This document shows, in pieces, positions 35,473-43,771 of a stretch of 64,000 nucleotides of DNA. The stretch is taken from positions 744,001 through 808,000 of the forward strand of contig NZ_PCPS01000002.1 in the NCBI RefSeq assembly GCF_002975405.1, in the 5' to 3' direction. The translations under genes and the position numbers were made by a program. The notes beneath the pieces were generated by a model. That model made no database searches. It saw only the letters and a list, made by a program, of their open reading frames with translations, and had not been told where the DNA came from. Source of the DNA: Arthrobacter sp. MYb229 (GTDB lineage Bacteria; Actinomycetota; Actinomycetes; Actinomycetales; Micrococcaceae). Every line of letters starts with the position of its first letter. The first letter of the stretch is position 1.

Positions 35473-36264
35473 GTGAAAATGGGGACCCCTATCGTGGCGG
35501 AGCAGCCTGACTATTACGTTAAGTCGGCGGAGAAGACCTTGGCGGTGCTTCTTGCGTTCAAAGGCGAAAACTCGGCCCTGACGGTCTCGCAGGTGGCAGC
35601 GGCTACCGATCAGACGCGTGCCTCTGCCCGCAGGTTCTTGCTCACCCTCGTTGACCTGGGATACCTCGCGGTCGTTGGGAACACCTACCAGCAGACTCCA
35701 CGAGTGCTGGATGTGGGCGCTTCGTACCTTTCGGGTCTCACCTTGCCGCGTGCCGCGATTTCACACCTGCAGCGATTGGCTCGCGAGCTGGATGAAACCA
35801 CTTCCCTATGTGTCCTCGAAGGCCAAGACATCTTGTACGTGGAGCGGGTTTCGGCTCCGCGCCTGCATCAGATGAACGTCTCGATTGGCAACCGGCTCCC
35901 GGCCTGGGTCACCTCGATGGGTCGCGTGCTGATCGCGAACCTGACCGCCGGAGAACGCGAAGATTTCTTGCAGGGCATTGAACTGCGCAGCTACACCGAG
36001 CATACGGTGGGCAGCCTGGAGGAGTTGCGCGCGGAACTGGAACGAGTAGCGGAGCAGGGCTGGTCGCTGGTCAACCAGGAGCTTGACGAAGGGCTGCGCG
36101 GGTTGGCGGTGCCGGTGCGCCGTGGAAACCAACTGCTCGGAGCGCTGAACGTGTCGGTACAGTCGGGCCGCGCCGACGCGTCGACGATTTCCGAAACCAT
36201 GCTCCCGGCCTTATTTCGCACGGCGAAGGATATCGCAGGCGACTTCGGAGGCCGGGTGGACTAG
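35473..36264 (+). CDS. IclR-family regulator (PcaR/PobR-like)
   Basis: 263 residues. It has a winged HTH (about residues 15-75: KTLAVLLAFKGENSALTVSQVAAATDQTRASARRFL split over two helices) and an IclR effector domain with SGLTLPRAA and NVSVQSGRAD. The LRGLAVPVRRGN segment resembles regulators of protocatechuate and 4-hydroxybenzoate catabolism. The GTG start at 35473 is the longest; ATG at 35479 is possible. It lies 24 bases after qsuB and probably controls the shikimate block through the GTAC repeats at 32628. Confidence 0.87.
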   Translation: MKMGTPIVAEQPDYYVKSAEKTLAVLLAFKGENSALTVSQVAAATDQTRASARRFLLTLVDLGYLAVVGNTYQQTPRVLDVGASYLSGLTLPRAAISHLQRLARELDETTSLCVLEGQDILYVERVSAPRLHQMNVSIGNRLPAWVTSMGRVLIANLTAGEREDFLQGIELRSYTEHTVGSLEELRAELERVAEQGWSLVNQELDEGLRGLAVPVRRGNQLLGALNVSVQSGRADASTISETMLPALFRTAKDIAGDFGGRVD

Positions 36265-36382
36265 CCTCGCCGGTCAAGATCATCGGCGTCATCCGCCCGC
36301 AAGTATTCTCGGCAAGGACACCGTTGGCCGCGCTGGAAGCGGGGCCCGTGACCTGTTCGGGGCAGATGTCTGGACCTCGGGC

Positions 36383-37444
36383 CTATGCGGGCGGGTAGAG
36401 CATGGTTCCACCAGCAGCGACGCATACGATGATCAGCGTGCCGAGCAAGCCCAGGAGCAACGCTTGGCCACCGGATTTCACGATGCTGCGGAGGTGCACA
36501 CCAAGGCCGAGCGCAAACATCGCGGCCGCAAGCAGCAACGTCTGTACGCTCTGCGCAATCGAGAGGGCGGAATCTGGGAGCAGGCCGGTGGTGCGCAACA
36601 GCATGGCAGCGATGAATCCCAGGACAAAAAGTGGCACGAGCGGAGGATTCTTGCCGCCTTCTACCGAGTGCTTGCGGCGCATGTAGATACCGAGCCCGGC
36701 GATGATCGGGGCCAGCAGGGCTACGCGTGCGAGCTTCACGGTCACTGCCACCGCCAGGGCCGCGGCGCTCACCGAACCGCCGGCGGCTACAACCTGGGCA
36801 ACCTCATGCGTTGAAGCGCCGATTAGCATTCCGGTGCTGCGATCGTCCAGGCCTAGCAGGGCTCCGAGCAATGGCATGGCAGGAATCATCAGCGTTCCGA
36901 AAAGCACGACCAAACCGATTGCGGTGGCCACTTGAGCCTGCTTGGCCCGTGTCACGTTTTCGGCCGCCGCCACCGCAGCCGCGCCGCAAATCGAAAATCC
37001 GGTGGCGATCAGTAGGCGTTGCGGTAGATCCATGCCCATCTTGCCGCCAATCCACAACGTCAGCGCAAAGGTGACGGAGACGGAGAGGAAAACTACCAGC
37101 AGAACTCCGGGGCCCAAGCCGAGGATCGTCCCAAGCGAAAGCTGCAGACCCAGCAGCACGATACCCATTCGCAGGAGTTGTTTCGAAGCGATGGCTATGC
37201 CCGGATCCAGCACCTGCGGGACCGGTGCGACATTGCGCCACACTGCGCCGAGGATGATCGCCAGCAAGAGCGCGCTGAGCCCGTTGAGGAATTGACTGGC
37301 GAATATGCACAGTAAGCCGGTGGCCAGGCAGGCCGCGAGACCGGGGAGCACCATCCGGAGTTTGCCTACCGTCGGTGGATGGGGGGAGGAGTTTGCGGGA
37401 CTGTGCTGCTCATTCATTCCCGGGGCCTGACTGTTCTGTGGCAT
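36383..37444 (-). CDS. yeiH: YeiH/UPF0324 family putative sulfate exporter
   Basis: A 353-residue membrane protein of about ten TMs in the YeiH family. LLAIILGAVWRN, LLRMGIVLLGLQLSLG, IATGFSICGAAAVAA and MLIGASTHEVAQVVAAG are family blocks. Homologues are called putative sulfate exporters, a name resting on limited evidence. It is divergent from a LysR regulator, the same arrangement as yeiH-yeiE in enterobacteria. The hydrophilic N-terminus is about 28 residues; MNEQHSP at residue 10 could be the true start. Confidence 0.85.
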   Translation of the reverse strand: MPQNSQAPGMNEQHSPANSSPHPPTVGKLRMVLPGLAACLATGLLCIFASQFLNGLSALLLAIILGAVWRNVAPVPQVLDPGIAIASKQLLRMGIVLLGLQLSLGTILGLGPGVLLVVFLSVSVTFALTLWIGGKMGMDLPQRLLIATGFSICGAAAVAAAENVTRAKQAQVATAIGLVVLFGTLMIPAMPLLGALLGLDDRSTGMLIGASTHEVAQVVAAGGSVSAAALAVAVTVKLARVALLAPIIAGLGIYMRRKHSVEGGKNPPLVPLFVLGFIAAMLLRTTGLLPDSALSIAQSVQTLLLAAAMFALGLGVHLRSIVKSGGQALLLGLLGTLIIVCVAAGGTMLYPPA

Positions 37445-37501
37445 ATATTCAACTTCTCACGCGAGCCTTGCGGCCGGTATTCCTTGATTCGCTATCACGG
37501 G

Positions 37502-37518
37502 CATATGATCATGATATG
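37502..37518. promoter_or_regulatory. Candidate LysR autoregulatory site
   Basis: CATATGATCATGATATG pairs at seven of eight positions and contains a T-N11-A core. It covers the start codon region of the lysR gene, which would fit autorepression. Confidence 0.35.
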
Positions 37519-38430
37519 GATCAGCATTCGAATGTCATGCAGGATATCGCCCAATGGATCCAGGTCTCATCGCTGACCTTGCTGGTAGGCATCGCGGACC
37601 ATGGCAGCCTCAGCGCCGGGGCGCGGGCTACCGGGATTGCGCAGCCTAACGCCACGCGGGCGCTGAAAACCCTCGAGCGTCGCTTGGGCTATCCGCTGGT
37701 CATCCGGAAGACTACCGGCTCAACGTTGACAGCCGAGGGCGTGCTCACGGTGCAGTGGGCTCGGGAGGTGCTCATTTCGCTGGAAAACCTGGCTGCCGGG
37801 GCACGCACGCTCGCCACGCCGGGAGAATCCGAGCTCGCATTCGGCGCCAGCATGACCGTGGCCGAATACCTCGCACCAACGTGGATCGGCACGCTGCATC
37901 GGAGGTTTTCGAAGGTCAAGCCGCGGATGCGGATCATGAACTCGCAAGATGTAATCTCGGCGGTTCAAAACGGCGAAATGAACTTCGGCTTCGTCGAGAC
38001 ACCTGAAGTTCCGCGGTCTCTGCGCTATCACAAGGTATGGAGCGATGAGATGGTGGTGGTTACCGCCCCATCGCACCCATGGGCACAACGCACAACGCCG
38101 CTCGGTCTCCATGAGCTGCAGAGCACGCCGCTGATCGAACGCGAGGACGGTTCTGGCACAAGGGCGTTTTTGGACTATATCGCCCACGTTGAACGCCCCG
38201 AACCGATCGCTGAGTTCAACAGCAACTCAACGATCTGCCAGTGCGTGGCCGCGGGCATGGGTCCGGCGGTACTGAGCCAGCTCGCCGTCGAGAGCCAGCT
38301 GAGGCTTGGGAATCTAGTTGAGATCCCCTTCGACGGGCCGAGCCTGCTCCGTGAATTTCGTGCGATATGGGTACACAGCCACTCGCTGAGCCCCACGGAG
38401 CAGGCCTTGCTGGACATCGCCAGCGCCTAG
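37516..38430 (+). CDS. LysR-family transcriptional regulator
   Basis: 304 residues from ATG 37516. The HTH is around residues 15-75 (LVGIADHGSLSAGARATGIAQPNATRALK across helices 2 and 3), then an effector domain with the LysR-type hinge. There is no clear Shine-Dalgarno sequence. The usual LysR serine in the recognition helix is replaced (QPNATRALKTLE). It is divergent from yeiH, which it probably regulates, and convergent with the aminotransferase gene 16 bases away. The open frame runs upstream to 37375, inside the yeiH coding region. Confidence 0.83.
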   Translation: MDQHSNVMQDIAQWIQVSSLTLLVGIADHGSLSAGARATGIAQPNATRALKTLERRLGYPLVIRKTTGSTLTAEGVLTVQWAREVLISLENLAAGARTLATPGESELAFGASMTVAEYLAPTWIGTLHRRFSKVKPRMRIMNSQDVISAVQNGEMNFGFVETPEVPRSLRYHKVWSDEMVVVTAPSHPWAQRTTPLGLHELQSTPLIEREDGSGTRAFLDYIAHVERPEPIAEFNSNSTICQCVAAGMGPAVLSQLAVESQLRLGNLVEIPFDGPSLLREFRAIWVHSHSLSPTEQALLDIASA

Positions 38431-38446
38431 CGCCCGGCGGATCCAG

Positions 38447-39694
38447 CTACTTCTGCAGCTTCGAAATCTCGGTTTCCAGCAGCGCCGACAAACGACGCAC
38501 ACCCTCAGCGATCGTCTGTTCATCCACCGCGCAAAAGGCCAGGCGCAGCTTGTGGTGCGCCGATTCCGAGGAGCTGAACGCGGCGCCGGGAATGAAGATT
38601 ACACCGGCTTTCACGCCTTCCTGCAATAGCTCATAGGTATCGATTCCGGCCGGAAGGGTCAGCCAGATAAAGAATCCGCCCTCGGGGTGCGTATGGGTGA
38701 TCCCTGCCGGAAGATATTTGGCCAAGGCTTCGAGCATTGCATCGCGTCGCGAACGGTAGAGCTCGTTGTAGGTCTGGATTTGCCCGCGCCAGTCATGCTC
38801 TTCGAGGTAGGCGCTGATGATCATCTGATTGAGCGTTGGCGGGCACAGCGCCACCGCCTCGCCAGCCAGGTAGAAACGGCGGAACAGGTGAGTTGGTACC
38901 GCGGCCCAGCCGATGCGCAACCCAGGGGAGAGGATCTTGGAGAAGGAGCCCATATAGATGACGTTCTGCTCGTCTAGGCTGCGCAGGGTCGGGGCGGCTT
39001 CGCCTTCGTAGCGCAGCATCCCGTAAGGATTGTCTTCGAGGATCAGCACGCCTTCTTCGCGGCAGATGTCCACGATTTCTGGGCGCCTCTCGGCGGCCAG
39101 CGTGATGCCAGAAGGGTTGTTGAAGTTCGGAATGGTGTAGAGGAATTTGATCTTTTCGCCGGCCGCACGCAATTCTTGGATCTTTGTCCGTAGCGCGTCC
39201 GGAACCAAACCGTTTTCGTCGGTGAGCACCGGGGCTGCCTTCACCTGATAGGCCTCGAAGGAGTTCAGCGCGCCCACGTAGGTAGGGTCTTCGCACAGTA
39301 CCGTGTCGCCGGGGTTGCAGAATACCTTGCAGGCCATGTCCTGCGCCGACTGCGAACCGTTGGTAATGACAACGTCTTCTACCGAAACGTTGGTAATTCC
39401 CTCGGCTGCCATGACTTCGAGAATCTGCGACCGCAATTCTGGAGTACCCAGTCCCGAGCCGTACTGCAATGCGACATGGCCCTGTTCGGTGATGATCCGC
39501 TTGGAGATCTCGCCAATCTTTTCAAGTGGCAGGACCTGGAGGTAAGGGTTGCCGCCGGCCAGCGAAACCAGCGAAGGATCCAACGACAGCTCGAAGACGT
39601 CGCGTACCGCGGACTGCTTGATCCCGGCAGCTCTATCGGAGAAAAGCGTTTCGTGCGTCGTGCGCAGTGCGTCGACTGACTGGTTCGTTGACAT
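38447..39694 (-). CDS. PLP-dependent class I aminotransferase (2-aminoadipate/MocR-domain type)
   Basis: A 415-residue fold-type I transaminase of the LysN/Aro8-like group. VSLAGGNPYLQVLPLE at the N-terminus, GDTVLCEDPTYVGAL, the NNPSG block, DNPYGMLRYEG and the PLP-lysine in YMGSFSKILSPGLRIGW are present, as is the C-terminal LRLAFCAVDE. GAGGAGG is placed well before the ATG at 39694; an upstream in-frame ATG at 39757 is not needed. It is probably active on aromatic or aminoadipate-like amino acids; specificity is not decidable. There is no HTH domain, so it is not a MocR regulator. Confidence 0.88.
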   Translation of the reverse strand: MSTNQSVDALRTTHETLFSDRAAGIKQSAVRDVFELSLDPSLVSLAGGNPYLQVLPLEKIGEISKRIITEQGHVALQYGSGLGTPELRSQILEVMAAEGITNVSVEDVVITNGSQSAQDMACKVFCNPGDTVLCEDPTYVGALNSFEAYQVKAAPVLTDENGLVPDALRTKIQELRAAGEKIKFLYTIPNFNNPSGITLAAERRPEIVDICREEGVLILEDNPYGMLRYEGEAAPTLRSLDEQNVIYMGSFSKILSPGLRIGWAAVPTHLFRRFYLAGEAVALCPPTLNQMIISAYLEEHDWRGQIQTYNELYRSRRDAMLEALAKYLPAGITHTHPEGGFFIWLTLPAGIDTYELLQEGVKAGVIFIPGAAFSSSESAHHKLRLAFCAVDEQTIAEGVRRLSALLETEISKLQK

Positions 39695-39841
39695 GGTCCT
39701 CCTCGACCGGCATCTGCCCGTGGGTAACGGGAAGAACAATTGTGCATGCGGTGGCATGCGAGCAAAGTTTTCTATTAGGCTACTTTGGTATTCCAGCAGG
39801 AAATTTACCAGATGACAAGAACCGGTGCTTTGTATATGGTG

Positions 39842-40243
39842 CTATTCCTTGTTTTCGGACCCCGCTGCCGGGCGCTGATCCAGCCAGGCTTGAACGTCGC
39901 TAGGTCGGATGCGTCGGTGCGTTCCGCGATACTCCACCGGAATAATGCCCGAATCGGCTAGCTTGCGCAGGTAGGAATTCGAGATCCCAGCCATCTGCGC
40001 GGCCTGCGAGGTGTTGAGCAATAATTCGGTTGTCCCGATGCTGACGGACTCGCCTGCCGCGAATCGATTGAGCACCTCAAGTAACGCGTCATGGGCGTCC
40101 TTGGGTAGCTGCAGTGCCGTGCCATTGACGAAGACCGTAGTGTCGCTGGACTCCGCTAGGGCGCGATGCAGCCGCTGCGTAGTTTTCTCATCCAGCGCTT
40201 CAAAGGTGCGAACCCGACCAAGGGCGGAAGTAGGTGATGCCAT
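39842..40243 (-). CDS. Excisionase-type HTH DNA-binding protein
   Basis: 133 residues. The C-terminal half is an HTH_17/excisionase-like MerR fold: LLNTSQAAQMAGISNSYLRKL, then VEYRGTHRRIRPSDVQAWL. The N-terminal half is alpha/beta without a recognised domain. This architecture is common in actinobacterial antitoxins and prophage regulators, but no toxin (PIN or HEPN) gene adjoins and no phage genes are seen, so it is best read as a solitary regulator. The start at 40243 has only a weak ribosome site; the open frame reaches 40396. Confidence 0.72.
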   Translation of the reverse strand: MASPTSALGRVRTFEALDEKTTQRLHRALAESSDTTVFVNGTALQLPKDAHDALLEVLNRFAAGESVSIGTTELLLNTSQAAQMAGISNSYLRKLADSGIIPVEYRGTHRRIRPSDVQAWLDQRPAAGSENKE

Positions 40244-40287
40244 GTATTCATCTTGCCCGAAGTGAGGTGTGGTGGCGAGCGACTGGC

Positions 40288-41235
40288 CTAGGCGGGCAGG
40301 CCAACTGTTCGGAAACCTGTGTTGCTGCTGGCGGAATCGGCCGTGTTGTAGCTTCGGGCGGAAACTCGATATCGATTGCAGTAAGATTCGTGGCAAAGGT
40401 GGGATCCTCCGCGCATGACCCGACCCCGTCCGATAGTTGGCCCCTGGGGGTTTAGCTCCGGGCTATTGCGATAGTACTTGGGCAGGAACCAATCCTGGCA
40501 CCACTCCCAGACGTTGCCAGCAATATCGAGGAGTCCCAGCGGATTCGGTGGAAAACTGCCCACTGGTGAAGTTCCGAGATAACCGTCTTGCAAAGTGTTT
40601 TCTCGCGGGAAATTGCCTTGCCAAATATTGCATTGGTGGACCGAATCCGGGGTGAGTTGATTTCCCCATGGGTAGCGTTGCCCTGGCTTTAGTCCGCGAG
40701 CGGCATATTCCCACTGCGCTTCGGTGGGCAGGGTTCTGCCGCTCCAATGACAGTAGGCTAAGGCATCGTTCCAAGAAACCTGCACGACGGGGTGATCTGG
40801 CAAATCCTGCCAGTGGGAGCCTGAACCAGTGGGGTGACGCCAGCTGGCGTTGCGCACGCCCAGCCACCAGTCGGTACCTTCCACCTTCCCCATGACCTCC
40901 TTCGCGGGTGCATTCAGGTAGGCATGGAAAACAGCCGAGTAGCCAAGTTGCTCTGACTCTGTGACGTATCCAGTGGCTAGTGCGAATCGCGAGAACTCGG
41001 TGTTGGTAACCGGGGATGCATCCATGTTGAACGTTGGCAGCGATACCCGGTGAACCGGACGCTCGCCATCGGCGGGATACCCCTCATCAAAGTGGTCGCC
41101 CATCATGAAGGTGCCGCCTGGCACGTCGACCAGCCGCATCGGCCGGTCGCTCATGATTGTGCAGGCCGGTATCTGCATAGCATCTGCCGGTGGGCTAGGT
41201 GTCGGTTCATTGCGTCGAGGCGCGCAGCAAGCCAT
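40288..41235 (-). CDS. Formylglycine-generating enzyme (sulfatase-activating)
   Basis: A 315-residue FGE/SUMF1-family enzyme that oxidises the active-site Cys of sulfatases to formylglycine, using copper and oxygen. The catalytic pair is Cys281 and Cys286 in GGSHLCHESYCNRYR, spaced as in human SUMF1 and followed by the conserved SARSYNTADSASSNTGFR. MVDVPGG-type start, PVTNTEFSRFA, LPTEAQWEYAARG, YPWGN and GNVWEWCQDW are all present. No signal peptide. The ATG overlaps the tetR stop by one base. The Cys-type sulfatase at 47190, in the divergent operon, is its obvious client. Confidence 0.93.
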   Translation of the reverse strand: MACCAPRRNEPTPSPPADAMQIPACTIMSDRPMRLVDVPGGTFMMGDHFDEGYPADGERPVHRVSLPTFNMDASPVTNTEFSRFALATGYVTESEQLGYSAVFHAYLNAPAKEVMGKVEGTDWWLGVRNASWRHPTGSGSHWQDLPDHPVVQVSWNDALAYCHWSGRTLPTEAQWEYAARGLKPGQRYPWGNQLTPDSVHQCNIWQGNFPRENTLQDGYLGTSPVGSFPPNPLGLLDIAGNVWEWCQDWFLPKYYRNSPELNPQGPTIGRGRVMRGGSHLCHESYCNRYRVSARSYNTADSASSNTGFRTVGLPA

Positions 41236-41864
41236 CAGCTATCCGAAGAGTTTGTTTGCGAGTGCAATAAGAACTTGATGGTGGCGCATAGCTGGTCGAT
41301 GAGCAGTGCGGAGCGATCTAGGTCGGGATCCGAAAGATGCTGAAGGTTGATGCCGTCGATGCTGGCGATTAGCATGCGGGAGACTGTCTCAACGTCAGCT
41401 TTCAAAACGGTGTTCGAGCTGGTGGCGGCCTTGCGGAAAACAGCGCTGGTGGACTGAACCCATGCCTCATACATTGACCGGTTGATCTTGTTGGATGCAG
41501 CAATGTCTTCGGGGTCGGCAAGGCGAGTGGTGCGTAGCAGCAGCTCGAAGGTCGTGACCTGTTCATGAGGTGCGTTGAGCATGCGCCGCCAGACGCGATG
41601 TATGTGCAGGTCTACGGCTTCGTCAAGGCCCACGGAATCGGGTATTGGGTCCAGATCACGAGCGTAGTCGCGGCTGAGGTGGTTATAGACCTCGTCTAGC
41701 AGGTCATCTTTGCTGCGAAAGCAATAATGTAGCGCGGCTAAGGGCGCGCCGGCCTCGGTGGCGATGCGCCGGGTGGTGGCTGCTGCGATCCCTTCCGAGG
41801 CAATTACGCGTGCCGCTGCTTCGATGAATTGCCTGCTGCGGTCTTCAACTGATATGCGCGCCAT
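41235..41864 (-). CDS. TetR-family regulator
   Basis: 209 residues. The TetR HTH spans about residues 8-55 (FIEAAARVIASEGIAAATT then LAALHYCFRSKDDLL), followed by an alpha-helical ligand domain. It is co-transcribed with FGE (TGATG overlap) and divergent from the amidohydrolase-ABC-sulfatase operon, with the palindrome ATGACTAAGTCAT between them. It is therefore the probable regulator of the sulfate-ester block. The ligand may be the ester or a breakdown product. Confidence 0.85.
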   Translation of the reverse strand: MARISVEDRSRQFIEAAARVIASEGIAAATTRRIATEAGAPLAALHYCFRSKDDLLDEVYNHLSRDYARDLDPIPDSVGLDEAVDLHIHRVWRRMLNAPHEQVTTFELLLRTTRLADPEDIAASNKINRSMYEAWVQSTSAVFRKAATSSNTVLKADVETVSRMLIASIDGINLQHLSDPDLDRSALLIDQLCATIKFLLHSQTNSSDS

Positions 41865-41964
41865 AGTTCCTGTCCCAAATCACTACTGTCTTTTGGACTC
41901 TAGCCGATCGGCTGGGGCCCTTCATGGAGGCTGCCTAAATTAATTTTCCCACAAAGCTGGTCAA

Positions 41965-41977
41965 ATGACTAAGTCAT
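41965..41977. promoter_or_regulatory. Candidate TetR operator of the sulfatase block
   Basis: ATGACTAAGTCAT is a perfect 5-3-5 palindrome, 101 bases from the tetR start and 69 bases before the amidohydrolase start. The first ATG of the long open frame lies inside it and has no ribosome site, so the palindrome is more likely control DNA than coding. Confidence 0.5.
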
Positions 41978-42045
41978 ACGACATACTACTTGGAGTTGTT
42001 ACTCGCATCACACGGCATGCGGGAAATTGGAAGAAAGGGGGACCC

Positions 42046-43749
42046 ATGGCTGACGAACTGGCTCAGTTGGTTATCCACTCGGGTGTAGTTCCTGGCATCG
42101 GACTCGCAGCCGACATCGATGCTGCGCATTGCGATGGACGGCCCAGTGCCGTAGCCGTCCGGGATGGCAGGATCATTGCCATTGGAGATGAAGATTTGCT
42201 TCGCCTGGCCGGGCCGGAAACCACGGTCATCGATGCTCGTGGAGGAGCCATCCTGCCTGGACTGAACGACGGGCATCTGCACTTCTCCGCCAGCGCGATG
42301 ATCCGCCACGCACACCTCTCGGTGGCGACCGCAGCGAACTGGACCGAGGTTGCAAAGCTCCTGGACACGGCCAAACCCGACGCCAGCGGCTGGGTACGTG
42401 CCGCAAGCTGGGACGAAGTCCGGCTAGGTAGCGTTGACTCCGAACTACTGCTGGCAGCTAACAGCCGGTGGCCAGTAGTCGCCTTCGATACGACGGGCCA
42501 TCAACTCCTGGTAAACGCCGTGGGCTTGAAGATCTTGGGTCTGGAACACATAGATGAACCTGTGCCTGGTGGGGTGATTGGACGACTCGCGGATGGTTCA
42601 CCCAGCGGGCTCTTCGGCGATGCGGCCATGCAGCTGGTAAACGACGGGCTGCCTAGTTTCACCGAAGATCAGCTGCGTACGGCCTTCATAAAACACCAAC
42701 AAGAGCTGCACTCTCTCGGGATCACTTCGCTCACGGAACCAGGTCTTGGACCCGGCGGCCGCACCTTGATGGCCGCAAGCTGTGGCACGCAGTCGTTGGA
42801 GATTCTTGCAGATTTGGCTCACGAGGGGCTGCTTAGTTTGCGATTGAACTGCCTGCTACTTTTTTCGGGCACTGGTGGTGAATCACTGGAAGCAGTGCGA
42901 ACCGGACTGGCAGGAGATCTTCCAACCATTGCGAAAGGGATAGATCCACTTCGCTTACGCATCGCGGGGGTAAAAGTATTCGCCGATGGTATCCCGCGTT
43001 CGGGAACTTCGTGGTTCCACGACGAATACCAACTCCCATGCGGACATGGGCATGGAGCCCTCGTGCTCCGGGGGAACAGTGACGCGGAAAAAGTCGCAGA
43101 ATTTCGACAAATCATTTCCGAGATCGAGGCGGCTGGTTTGCAAGCCGGGGTGCATGTGACCGGGGACGCCGCCACCGAAGCTCTGATCGAAGCGGTGGAA
43201 CAGCTCGATGTCGAAGCCGGGCCGCGGGGAAATCGCCACTACATCATCCACGGCGCCTTCCGGGATCATGAGCTATTGGACCGGGTGCAACGAGCCGGCA
43301 TGGGATACAGCACCAACCCAAAAATCCGTGCCGAAGCGGGCACGCTCATACGTCGGCTACTAGGGCCAGATCGATTCACCATGCAGCAGCCACTGGCCAC
43401 GGCAGCACTGCGGGGAGTAGCGGCCTCGTTGGCCTCCGATGCGCCGGTCACCAATCCGGACTGGCGCAACAGCATCATCTCGGCGGTTACCCGCGATACC
43501 AGTGCGGGACCGGGCGCGGACGATAGTGAACGAATCAGTCTGGCACAGGCATTGGCCATGATGACCCAGACACCAGCCTGGCAGGACCACGCGGAGCAAG
43601 ACAAAGGAAGCATCAAAGTGGGTCAGGTCGCCGATTTTTGTATCCTGCGCGACCCGCTTTCGACGGACATCCAGCAACTTGCGCAGAACCCTACAACCCA
43701 CACCATAGTCAACGGCGACGTGGTGTACCGACTTAACTCGCTCAATTGA
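42046..43749 (+). CDS. Amidohydrolase 3 (YtcJ-like) in the sulfatase block
   Basis: 567 residues in the YtcJ group of the amidohydrolase superfamily: an N-terminal beta domain, the metal motif LPGLNDGHLHFS, a barrel with GVHVTGDAA and YIIHGAFRD, and the C-terminal Asp in SLASDAPVTNPD. AAAGGGGG sits just before the ATG at 42046; the open frame from 41965 has no ribosome site and crosses a palindrome. It is the first gene of the operon, 22 bases ahead of the binding-protein gene. It could cleave an amide or ester in the same compound that carries the sulfate. It is only distantly like the copy at 13172. Confidence 0.83.
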   Translation: MADELAQLVIHSGVVPGIGLAADIDAAHCDGRPSAVAVRDGRIIAIGDEDLLRLAGPETTVIDARGGAILPGLNDGHLHFSASAMIRHAHLSVATAANWTEVAKLLDTAKPDASGWVRAASWDEVRLGSVDSELLLAANSRWPVVAFDTTGHQLLVNAVGLKILGLEHIDEPVPGGVIGRLADGSPSGLFGDAAMQLVNDGLPSFTEDQLRTAFIKHQQELHSLGITSLTEPGLGPGGRTLMAASCGTQSLEILADLAHEGLLSLRLNCLLLFSGTGGESLEAVRTGLAGDLPTIAKGIDPLRLRIAGVKVFADGIPRSGTSWFHDEYQLPCGHGHGALVLRGNSDAEKVAEFRQIISEIEAAGLQAGVHVTGDAATEALIEAVEQLDVEAGPRGNRHYIIHGAFRDHELLDRVQRAGMGYSTNPKIRAEAGTLIRRLLGPDRFTMQQPLATAALRGVAASLASDAPVTNPDWRNSIISAVTRDTSAGPGADDSERISLAQALAMMTQTPAWQDHAEQDKGSIKVGQVADFCILRDPLSTDIQQLAQNPTTHTIVNGDVVYRLNSLN

Positions 43750-43771
43750 GAAAGACATCGAAGGTACCAAA

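Noticed and set aside
38447-39694. Reading the aminotransferase as a MocR-type regulator
   Set aside because: The protein starts directly with the transaminase N-terminus; there is no GntR HTH domain and the length is that of a plain enzyme.
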